Shown: positions 42,101 through 54,100 of the stretch, in pieces
Numbering within the stretch: the first letter of the stretch is position 1
How the letters are laid out: each line of letters opens with the position of its first letter
Source: Gibbula magus
Taxonomy: Eukaryota > Mollusca > Gastropoda > Trochida > Trochidae
Direction: 5' to 3'
DNA: 64,000 nucleotides
Assembly (NCBI GenBank): GCA_936450465.1
Contig: OW388299.1
Span: 43,659,548 to 43,723,547 of the forward strand
Position numbers and translations under genes: made by a program
Notes under the pieces: generated by a model
Told to the model about the DNA's origin: nothing
Databases searched by the model: none
The model's input: only the letters and a program-made list of their open reading frames with translations

Positions 42101-45100
42101 GAAATATCAATCATAAAACATCTTATATCTTATTTTGTCTACAATTTATAAAACAAACTATTTTTCTTTTCTACTTCAGTTTATCTACTCAATTTGTAAT
42201 CAATGAACAATACACACCTGATACGCAGCGTTACACCTGTAGAACTCGTCATGAGATTTAATGAAAGGTAAAAATGCCCCAAATCTGACCCCTCCTTGCT
42301 CAGCTATCTCCTGTTGTTGGACGATGTTATTATACGCAAATGCAGCCAGTGCCTCGCCAGCTAAAAGTCTCACTTTATGCTGATCTGAGTACATCATACG
42401 AAGAATACGCACGTAGCTGAAGTCAGGGTATCGATGGATTTCCTCTAAGATGGGTTGGTTACCTGAAATATAGATAAGGCAATTAGGGCAGGTGTCAGTC
42501 AAGATTGTTTTAGCAATGTTTCAGGTCTTGTACCAATGTTTTAAACAAGTCTAAAAATATGCCAGCCTGAAAGACCTTTTTTAGGTAATTTTTAATGGCA
42601 AGCTTTATACCACATTTCCTCCAATACACGCTGGATCTTGAATAAACGCCAAGAGTATGACCGATTGAAAGAAATAGAAGCCGGGTCTCAAAATTTAGAT
42701 GCCAGGTCTAAAATAGACACTGTTTCTAAAATAGACACTGTTTCTAAAATAGACACTGTTTCTAAAATAGACGCTGTTTCTAAAATAGACACTGTTTCTA
42801 AAATAGACACTGTTTCTAAAATAGACGCTGGGTCTAAAGTAGACGCCGGGTGAGACGATGAGTTTTAGAAAACTGCTATTATTTCATTTTACGACATCCA
42901 ATAAGTCAGAGTCTGATAACTTACAGAGCTAAGATTTTCTTTCAACATTGTCCACACAGCAAACATTAAATGCAAATTATGCTAAAAGATTGGAACCTAT
43001 TTTCAACACATGCATGTAAATTTGCAAAGGAATGCCCTTTCATCCTTGGAGATTACATTTTGGCAGTAGAATTTGCAAATATGTATTTTATATCAGATGA
43101 TTTATTGGGCAAGTTCTCTGTAGGATTTTAAATCTATATGGATCAGATCCAATCACTTGTTTGACAATTACTTTAATTTATGTCGAACATCACAATAAAG
43201 AAGTTTAAAATCCTTAAAATTGTCTTAAAGGGGCAGTAGCACGTTTTTTGCAAAATTTATTTTTTCAAATTTCCCATTTATAATTATAGTTTATGTCATT
43301 TAAATTAACTTTAGAGGGTAAAACATCTTATTACACAAACCAATTATCTGTAGTGGTAAAAACTATGATGCGTATAAAGCCAAAATTGCATGGCGGTCAT
43401 TTTATTGTGAACACAATTTATTATTTTGTATTACATAAACGATTCACATGGCTTTACCGAAGCATGTACACTCATTTCCAACTTTATTTCCGAAGAGAGA
43501 AGGATGTTTTACTATTGGTGAAATTATTTTTCAAATACATTTCATCAACTTATTTGAGCGAAAAAACATGCTACTGCCCGTTTAAATACTTTAGTTTTTT
43601 CAACTTCACTTAATCTCTCTCTGTAGAAAAATACTATTGCTTTATCTTTTGCTGTATTACCATTATTGCTTTACCTGCCGCTGTATAGCATCACTATCGT
43701 AATATCTCTCGTTGTACATAATCGCTATTGCTTCATATTGCTGTACAAAACCACTATCACTAAAATTCCCGTTGTACAAAAACCACTATCACTAAAATTC
43801 CCGTTGTACAAAACCACTATCACTAAAATTCCCGTTGTACAAAACCACTATCACTAAAATTCCTGTTGTACAAAACCACTATCACTTAAATTCCCGTTGT
43901 ACAAAACCACTATCAATAAAATTCCCGTTGTACAAAACCACTATCACTACAATTCCCGTTGTACAAAACCACTATCACTAAAATTCCTGTTGTACAAAAC
44001 CACTATCACTAAAATTCAAACAAACCTGTATAGGTTCCAGATTCTTTGAAGAGGATCCTCCTTGGGGTACTTATTGCATAAAATACTAGATTTTAGATAT
44101 ATGACAGGTTGTAACTATATTTTCCACATAAAATTAGTTAAAAAACTAAAAAAACGTACTTTGGGTCACCCCTTTCGAGCCTCACCCCTTACGGTTGTCA
44201 TGCAACCAAGGGCGGTAACTCTAACCTCACCACTTTCCAATCCAGTCATGCAGGCTGAATGAAGGGGAGGTGGGTGGCCCTACCCCAAGGAGGATCCTCT
44301 TCAAAGAATCTGGAACCTATACAGGTTTGTTCGATTCTTTTTCAGAAGGGATCCTCCTTGGGGTACTTATTGCATAAGACAGACTCCCAAAGATTAAATC
44401 AATGGCAGTGGCATTCAGACTGCACCCGAAGGCGCAAAACGAAGTACAAGAGATTACTCACCCAAAGTACAAAAATTGATCCACCATGGGCTATAACCTC
44501 AATGACCTGGTGTTTCCCGCCACGCTTCTTGGGACCCTTGCCCCTGCCCCCAGCTTGATTCAGACTAGCTGACATCCAAGCTGGTTTCCCAGTCGGCGCT
44601 GAGGAACGAGCAGAGGGAGGGTTGGACACGCGTGCGCGCTTGACGTCTGGATCCTGCACGGAGAGAACCTTAGAGGTCTCCCGGCAGGTCGTGACGACGT
44701 CCGCGGTGTCCCGGAGTACCTGCTGAGCCCCCGGGAAGAGCGTAGAGCCGACCCGGAAAGGCAAATTCAGCAGGGACTGCTGGGTTGACGGCATCCATGT
44801 TGACGCCGACAACCACAGCTTGCGCATTCCCACCACTGCGCATGCCATCTGGTTAGCCGAACACTTGATAGAGTCGCGCGCCAGATGGCCACCGACCGCG
44901 GTAAGCTGCCCGAGGAGCTCAGAGGAAGAATTCCCCGAGACCTCAACCTTCGAAGCGAGCTGGTCCTGCATGGAGGCCAGGTACGCCTGATGGACCGCAA
45001 TCTGGAGTTGCTGGGCGGCGTTACGATACTGATCTTCATAGTACCGATACACCACCTTTAACTCAGATGCTCCAACAGTGAAGGGTGGCAGCCGCCGACC

Positions 45101-48100
45101 TTGCCTACCGACCGAGGGTGTAACCCTAGGCCGGTGCAAAGAAACCGCGGTAAAAACGCAGTCCCCCACCAACGGAATATCGAACAAGCCTTCCTCCCCC
45201 AGCTGATACCGCCTAGATAAGTAGCCTAGATCGGCGGTAGAGCGGGCACCAGCTAGGAGGGGATCGACTAGCTCGTCCATTAGTGAAGGGAGCACGCGGA
45301 GCCCCACTACGGGAGCCTTGCTCTTAGCGAAGGCCTCCCCCGACAAGCGGTAGTCCATGTCCTCGGGCTCGGGGACCGGGGCAGCAACACCAGGGATAGC
45401 CTCCGCGATCAAGCCACGGAGGTTCCTGATGGCAGCGGCAGCTGATAAAGAACCCGAGTCCTCCCGAACCTCATCGACGTCCATGAACTCGATCCCCGTT
45501 CGCTCCGAGAGGCCGGAGCCAACCTCGGAGTCCACAAGGAAAGAGTCACGGGCGTCGACAAGGCCCCGAGAGAGCCCGTCAGCTGTCGCCGGCTGTCCCG
45601 AGCCCCCAGCTCGAGGACCGAGCTCGAGTGGGTTCCCCGAGACCTGGGTCCCGGGGATGCTCTTGGGTCCCACGTGCGATCCGGAGGACCCCGACACTAG
45701 GCCGGGGGTCTCGGAGCACGGGGCAGGGTTCCGAGCACGCTGATCCTGAAGCACAGGAGGCGCCTCGTACCCTGGAGTAGAGGTGGTAGCCGTCACCTGG
45801 GAACCAACACCAAGGAGTGGTTCCAGGTTAGGCGGGGCCAGCGGTCCCCCAGACGAGACCTGCCCGGAGCCAGGTGTCTGGGAGTGCTGGTGTGTTTGTG
45901 TGTTGGCGTGGGGCTCCATGCTCCGCAGGGGTGAACCTGGGAGGTGGGGACCCCGGGGAGAAAGCGTGCCTTGGACTATGCCGAGATCGAGTTCTCCCCT
46001 TGCCGGAGTAGCATCGGGCTCCCGACTCGGGGCCCGGAGCTCCGTACGGAGCCCCGAGACCGCCGAGTCAATCATAGCCTTCATCTGCTGTGTTATGGTT
46101 GCAGTGAATTGTGACATATCAAACAGGTTAGTGTTAGATGTTACATTAGTTGGTGTTGGGGTGGGAGGGTGGGTACATTCCCCGGCTGAGGCCCCCCGCT
46201 GGTCCTCGACTGAGTCGGCCTCGGATGAAGAACCATCGAGGACCGGCTTGATCGAGGACACAGTCGCGGAGGCCGAAGCCTTACCTTTACCTTTCTTACC
46301 ACTAAGCTTAGCTGCTTTGGCTAGCTTCTTAACCTTAGATGGAGGGTCGAGGTTCGCTATGTCCTTGTTCTGCATCAAGGCACCAGCAAAAAACTTCAGG
46401 TCAGCATCCCGTCTGGCCCTGGCCTTAGGGGTGAAAGCCTGGCAGATATCACACTTTACAGGGTGATGAAAATCCTGTGCGAGACAGCGCAAGCACTCGT
46501 CATGCCCGTCCGTTATGGAGACAGGTCCATTACACAGGGAACACGGCTTGAAAGGCTAGAAACAAAATAGCCATTCAAGACCGATCCTTGCAACATGCGT
46601 ATATATATAATTTCTTAAAGAATATATATACAAATACATGGGGGAATGAGATGTAATTGTTTTGTAACATGCATGTAAAAAACAATAGCAGAGGCGAATG
46701 GCAAATGCGAAGTTGTACAAACGTAAACAAACATGGCCACACCCCTAAACATCACTGGAAGAAAAAGAACATGTAATTTTCTAAATTGCATGCAGGCCAG
46801 TGGGCTATTCGAAATGTAACTTACAGAAATCGAATATGAAACCCCAAAATATATATATATAAAAGTGGAAAGCCCAGATCTAACCAAATTCCACGATCAA
46901 AACACATCGATCGAGAAAAAATGGCCGCCATCTTGGGTCGACTTTCCCGCCATGTGCGCGAAAGTAAGTTACAAATACACGAAATCTACGACTAAAACCG
47001 TGAAGCCATTCGACCCTACTGTAAAAAGGTAGAAGTTACCACACATACAGATTGCTTTTGGGCCATTTTCTTCAAGATCGGAAGACGTAACTCAGAAAAC
47101 TTGAGAGCAAAAACTTCGTGCGACCAGTCAACTAAAATGACAGATTGGAAAGTGGTGAGGTTAGAGTTACCGCCCTTGGTTGCATGACAACCGTAAGGGG
47201 TGAGGCTCGAAAGGGGTGACCCAAAGTACGGTTTTTTAGTTTTTTAACTAATTTTATGTGGAAAATATAGTTACAACCTGTCATATATCTAAAATCTAGG
47301 ATTTTATGCAATAAGTACCCCAAGGAGGATCCCTTCTGAAAAAGAATCCCGTTGTACAAAACCACTATCACTAAAATTCCGTTGTACAAAACCACTATCA
47401 CTTACCTCTTTCTGTACAAAATCACTATCACTAAAATTCCGTTGTTCAAAACCACTATCACTAAAATTCCTGTTGTACAAAACCACTATCACTAAAATTC
47501 CTGTTGTACAAAACCACTATCACTAAAATTCCTGTTGTACAAAACCACTATCACTAAAATTCCTGTTGTACAAAACCACTATCACTAAAATTCCGTTGTA
47601 CAAAACCACTATCACTAAAATTCCGTTGTACAAAACCACTATCACTTACCTCTTTCTGTACAAAATCACTATCACTAAAATTCCGTTGTTCAAAACCACT
47701 ATCACTAAAATTCCTGTTGTACAAAACCACTATCACTAAAATCCCGTTGTACAAAACCACTATCACTTACCTCTTTCTGTACAAAATCACTATCACTAAA
47801 ATTCCGTTGTTCAAAACCACTATCACTAAAATTCCTGTTGTACAAAACCACTATCACTAAAATTCCGTTGTTCAAAACCACTATCACTAAAATTCCTGTT
47901 GTACAAAATCACTATCACTAAAATTCCTGTTGTACAAAACCACTATCACTAAAATTCCGTTGTACAAAACCACTATCACTAAAATTCCGTTGTACAAAAC
48001 CACTATCACTTACCTTTTTCTGTACAAAAACACTATCACTTTATCTCATGCTGTATAAAACCACTAGGGCTTTATCTCATGCTGTATAAAACCACTATCA

Positions 48101-51100
48101 CTTAATCTCGCTGTACAAAACCACTAGAGCTTTATCTTTCGCTGAAACTTACTTTAAGTGAAAATAAAGAAGTTGATCGTCCATAAACCATTGCCATCTA
48201 TGTAACCACTAAAAGTATTATTCTTTTATATCATTTACACAAGCTGAATGATAAAAACACCAGACAATTTTCTGCTCTATATAAATACATTGTCATCTTT
48301 GTAACCACCATGTTCCAAAAAGTCCAAATAATTATTCCAATTATGCAAGCTCAGTGATAAAATCCCTGTATGATTTTCTACTCTGTTGTATGTCATTGTT
48401 CATAATTATTGACCATACAAACCTACCCTCTGTTGTTTCTTGTCCAATATATGATTGGCTGGTTCTATTGATTTGTGAATACCACTAACCCGTGGAATGT
48501 TTACTGACAAAACAATCAGTCATCTAACTAAAATATGTTCCTTTGTAGTCGAATCTTATGGATCATTGTTTATTCTATTGTTTTCCTTAGCCGAGGTGTA
48601 TAATGATGTTATCTATAAGGGAGTTACATTAATATTTTATCTACAGTGTGTATATATACACTTGGCTGTTGTTGTTAGTGATAATATTGATTGAAATAAT
48701 TAATGATGACTTTTAACAGAAAAGCTTCGTTTTGAAAATAAATTTCCTTGTCTTTTTTAATAAAGTTAAATATAATCATCATTATGTAACTTAACAGTGT
48801 TAAAATTTGTGATTAGGAGAAGATTTTGTTAACAAGCAATTTATGACAAAATTTTTGAAATTATGCAAACACATGCAAATACTGTTTGCTAATCCTTTTT
48901 GTTCCAAATACTTTTCATAATTTTGTTTATCTTATAAGTGATTTGGAAATAAAATACTGTTTAAATCAAATACTTTTTAAAAATTTAATTTAATTTAATT
49001 CATAAAAATGATCTTAATATAATTTCAAAATTATCAGAAACAGAAAACAAATTTTTCAAATAAATCCATTTTTTAATACAGAATATAAACTTACTTTACC
49101 AAAAAAAAACTCCAATAGACTTCTTTAACAACTTCTAAAGACAGAAAACAGAAATAAACCTCTTGAGTACACCCTGTGACTGACTAAATTATGTTCCATT
49201 GATTTCTGTGAATGCACGACCAACTGCTCTTAATTACTTATAAATAATTCAATATATTTGCAACGAGCCCTTTACATATGTACTCTTGATAACTATCAAA
49301 TCAACACCTATATACATAAATAAAATATACAAACAACCATGCAATCAATTTAACATGATATCCAAGATAGAATCAAACTGCATTTAACACTTATAGAAAT
49401 GGTTAACGTAATTCGTTTCTAAAGAATTGGTATATAGAATTCAGAGTTTTGTATTAAATACAATATCTTCGCAGGGAATTAATTGCCTTGCAGCTTTTGG
49501 CTTATTCATGAGGCTTAACTATCATGCTTAATCAACTACAAAGCTTGGTCTATTGAACATAAGCCGTAATAGGAGCTTTTCATTCCCTGTGAAGGTTACT
49601 TAAGAGGTATAGAATTATTAACATATAAATTCATATTTCATAACTGAACAAAGCGGAGACCTTGTATTTGACGGGCAATTATTTAATGGGGTATGAATTT
49701 ATTTGATATACCGGTAGGTATATCGACTGAACAACATGAGATGTCATGAAAGACATACAATTATTATCCTTATATATATGAATTCATATTTCATAACTGA
49801 ACAAAATGGAGATCTTTTGTGATGGGCTTTTATTGACTTTGGCATAAACATATTAGATAAAGGTATTTAGTAAGAAGTTAACTGAATTTTTAAAAATAAA
49901 AAACACATACTCATTTCATATATTCCTTCATATTTCATTAGGTACATCCATTGTGTTGTTTGGGGTCACATATTATATATATATCATAAATGGTGTTACT
50001 TTATCGAGAAGTACGTATACCGACTGTTACCGAAAACTACTATTTTGATGATAGTAGACTTAACATATTGACGATATGAAGGTAAAAGTAGTGATTTCTG
50101 ATCGAAAACTGGACAATCCACAGCGTGTGGCGCGCGTCATTGATTCAAATGGTAATTTTGGAATCTTATTTATAACAGACTGTCAGACAAAAAGACAAAT
50201 TTGAGTTGAACATTTTTAATAGAACCCATGACTACTATGCATGAAAATGGGACGTTCAGTTTCGTTTTCTGCACATACAGAATTATGTTACTCAATTTTC
50301 ATTGGAAATAAATAATAATAATTGGGGATAACTATGCAAGCTGAGTGAATTTATGTGTGTTGTAGAAAGCACATTTCGTGAGTTGGAACGTATTAAAGCT
50401 AAATCAAATTTTATGAAACACAATGGATGTACCTTTAAATGACTGAAAGCCATAACATATTCCAATTAGGTAACTATAAAATTATTTTATAGCTAATTAC
50501 GCCAAAAAGATTTTTCATATCGACTTTCATTCCCACAAATATTCTCTTTGGGTTTCAGTACACATTGATAGCTAGTTCACTGTATAAGAACATCCAGTTG
50601 AATACCATATTCCCTTAAAAAAATACCCTTCATAGTCTCTTCATAGTCTCTTCATAGTTTATTCAATACCGGTTGAGCTACTAGTCTGTAACAGTAAACA
50701 TTCAAACAGCTCTTAATGCACTCAGTGAGGTATATCATTTAATGTACTGTAAGTAAAAACATCAAAGACGACCTATATTTGACCTCTCAACTCCTCGACT
50801 AAGAGTCGTAAATGCCAAACAATGCTTTCAAAAGAACATGAACGTTTGCACTTGTGTCGATATGAGCGTGTAATTTTTAATAATTTTATTGTAAAGGTAA
50901 ACCTTTTCTACCTGTGCACTGTAGAGATAGAGATCATGGTGTCTGCATTGTGAAGTTTATGGGCGTGTGACATTTTTTAAATTACTATTATTGAACAGAA
51001 TAAGTTTTTTATTCACTGCATATAATAGACTTTTGTATTGTTGACTTTTAAGTGTGTTTAAATATAATCGACTGCACCTTCAAAGTCATGGGTGTCTCCA

Positions 51101-54100
51101 GTTTTTTAATTGAATAAGATTCTTAAATTGTAAATTCTACCATACTTTTTAGGCATTTGATTAATTTGTTGTGTTTAATGTATAAATGACTGCACCTTCA
51201 AAGTAATGGGTGTCTCCAGTTATTTAAATTTATTTAGATTCGTAAATTGTAAATTCTACCGTACTTTTTAGGCATTTAATTAATTTTTAGGTACCTTAAC
51301 ATATTTCTCCAATGTATTGACTTTTATTTGAACATGGTTGTTTAAAAAAAAATACCCTGAAAGGATTTTTTGGAATATAGCCGGATACACAATTAGAGAA
51401 AAAATTTGCTTTTCTCAAAAACAATTTCAGACTTTTCAAAACCATAACAGAAATTATGAGTCAACAAAATATATGACAATATCTATCAAAAAATATCATA
51501 TTCCATACAAGTTACAACTTCCAAACACAAGGCATAACTCTTGCCAGTCTCCATTACTGGCTGATTTAAACCTTGCACTATTTCCCTCACTATGCCATGC
51601 CAAGATAGTGAATCACTGCACCTGAAATGCATAGTGGGCCCTGATTTCCTAGCACAGATATCTTAGGGAAATACTGCAAGCCCTAAATCAACCAGTAATG
51701 GAGACAGGCAAGAGTTATGCCTTGCATTTGGAAGTTTTACAGATTAATGTTACGCTTCAATAAACCTATTTTATAAAATGTCATGACATTCAACACTATA
51801 ACATCTTAACTTACTTCAAAGTACAATATCTTGAGACACATCATACTGTGACAATATCAATGTTTGTATATAGATAAACTCACAAATGGATTGCTATTGA
51901 AATTGTCATGTTCGCTGACTTCTCTACAAAAAGATATTTATATCTCAGCTACACTCGTAGCTCTCACATCAAAGGCTTTTACCAAAGCATGTACAAAGGT
52001 GTCTCGTTTTTAAAGAGACGGTTCTATGTGTGTACTAAACAAAATGGCGGATACACTGATAGAACCCCAACTTTAAATAGTTCGAATACAGATTACACAA
52101 AATTTCTCAAAGGTTTTGATAATGTACCAATTTATGTTTGAATTTTATGTTTAAGAGTTATCTGAAGAATTTTTTTAATTTTTGTATGGATGATCAACTT
52201 ATGTTAATCATAACTACAAAGGATAATTTCAACTTTGTCACTTCTATTATGTTATTCTCCTGTTGTATACTTTACATATTGCCTCAAATGTTGAACATTA
52301 AGTAAGTTCGCATCCATAATGGCTAATTCTTTGTTCTGTATGCAGAAAATGCTTAAAATGTGGATAAAAAAGCCAACAAATGAGATATGTTTGATCTTAA
52401 AAGGAATATGTTATAAATAGGTGAAAGATTTATATATATATATTTTTTTTATCAAACATATAATTTATCCGAGAAAGAGAGAGTACGCGTACACCATACA
52501 AATAGTTTTCATATGTTTGCCTCTACCCACTGAGAACATTTTAGAATCCTGGTAAAATGCAACCCCTTGCCCTTTTTCAAAAACCTTTATCAAGGTTTAC
52601 TCATGGTAATAATGGTTGACACCCCTAATAGTTATAAGAATGAAATGTTATATAAACAACGTAACTCTGTCAGTTTCGATTATTTTTTTGGCAAAACATG
52701 TTACTACTGGATGTCTTTTTATGAATAGTGTCCTTGAGCATTTTCTATTTTTTCATTTATACTTTAAAATACCAAAGAAAGAGGAATAAAAGAAAATTGA
52801 AATTTATGCAAAAGAGTTCATTCATTGTGTCTTGAGATCTTGGCATTGACATATTGTTACAGTATTTGAGTGTTCTCATTTTGATTCAAATAAATAATGC
52901 AAAGTTGCATTTGAAAAAGAAATTCAACTGGACCCAAATATACACAAAATCATTCATGGAGTCTCATTCGCACACAATACATACATGGCAAATATTATAT
53001 ATAGTTTACATCATGTGTTTGTGCCATTTAATTTCTCATGTCTGAAATGCAACAAAATAAAAATTATAAAAAAAAAAAATGAATAAATAAATTTAATTTC
53101 GAAAATGCCATAATATCGAACATTATTAATTGTCCATGCATTTAATTTGCTACAATCCATTTTCTGTTTAGGGCTGTCAACCATTTTTACCATGAGTATA
53201 TATTGCCTCATGGCTATTTTGATCCACAGACACAACTCTTGTAGCAAGATTTCCGAATCTACTCTTAGATTCTGGTGCAATTCATATATTGACGCACTAA
53301 AAAGCATCGGAAACAATGACGCCTCACGGAACCCCAAGTTTCTTTTTACACAGGAAATTATATTCTCTAATGATCCATGGCATTCAATCAACATTGCGGG
53401 ACGATTTCAAGACTCCATAATGCTTCACTGAACTATTTCAAAAAGAAAATCCTTCTTCACAATCATTTACTATATCCATACCCAATATAACATGGTGTTC
53501 TGTTTGGTCAAGCAGATTTGACGCCATAAATCTGATAAATCCATGCGCTTAAGTCTTACTTTGTTCAGATCCCATTATACCGTCTAATTCTTGATAAGGC
53601 ATTCTGTATATTGTCCTGTATATATTGTGGAGTTGTTGAATAGAAAAAAGTAATAGAAAATATGTTCAATACCTACCGGTACTTAGATTAGATCAATGAA
53701 TTCAACAACATCATAAAAATACAGGTAAATTACCTGGATTATTTGGTGTCTTTAAATCAATGATACCTTCAAAGAATGAACATGTTGAAAGGTTGAAATA
53801 TCTTTGTAGGTACATATTTAACGATTTTGACAATTTCTTAAGATATTGTACATAGACCTCAATGAAATTATCTGTGAAGGTTAATTATAAGCCATAACAC
53901 TCCGAAAAGGCAGAAACCAGAAAGCATCAAGAAAAACAGGTTTGAAGAATGTGAGCACTTTTTTCACTACTCACAAATAAACACAATACCAACACCTCTG
54001 GCACATTCGCTATCAACATTCATTTATTTATCTAAAATACTGTCCGAAACCCCTTAATTATAGAGCTATTAGTAAAACACTGATTATATTGACAAAAAAA

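Larger units (their letters stand above)
44018..47348 (-). mobile_element. DIRS-type retrotransposon, internally deleted
   Basis: Read on the minus strand: inverted terminal repeat (47348-47143), leader, Gag-like frame, internal complementary region (44378-44283) and second inverted terminal repeat (44242-44018). The two terminal repeats match over ~190 bp but differ at their outer edges. The internal region is the two outer edges joined and reversed. That is the defining DIRS layout. No RT, RNase H, methyltransferase or tyrosine recombinase is present, so the middle is deleted and the copy must be mobilised in trans, if at all. Insertion into the minisatellite left no target duplication, as expected for tyrosine-recombinase integration. 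The Gag section is much more GC-rich than the host. Confidence 0.85.
43737..48130. repeat. 31-bp minisatellite split by the DIRS element
   Basis: Units like TTCCCGTTGTACAAAACCAC + TATCACTAAAA fill 43737-44017 and 47349-48013, grading into TTTATCTCATGCTGTATAAA variants to about 48130. Higher-order blocks (with CTTACCTCTTTCTGTACAAAAT) repeat on the right side. Confidence 0.92.

Noticed and set aside
45357..46466. Two plus-strand frames (128 and 227 codons)
   Set aside because: Antisense shadows of the GC-rich DIRS Gag frame.
43737..48013. CRISPR-like spaced repeats
   Set aside because: Direct 31-bp units without unique spacers, in a eukaryotic intron; this is a minisatellite.
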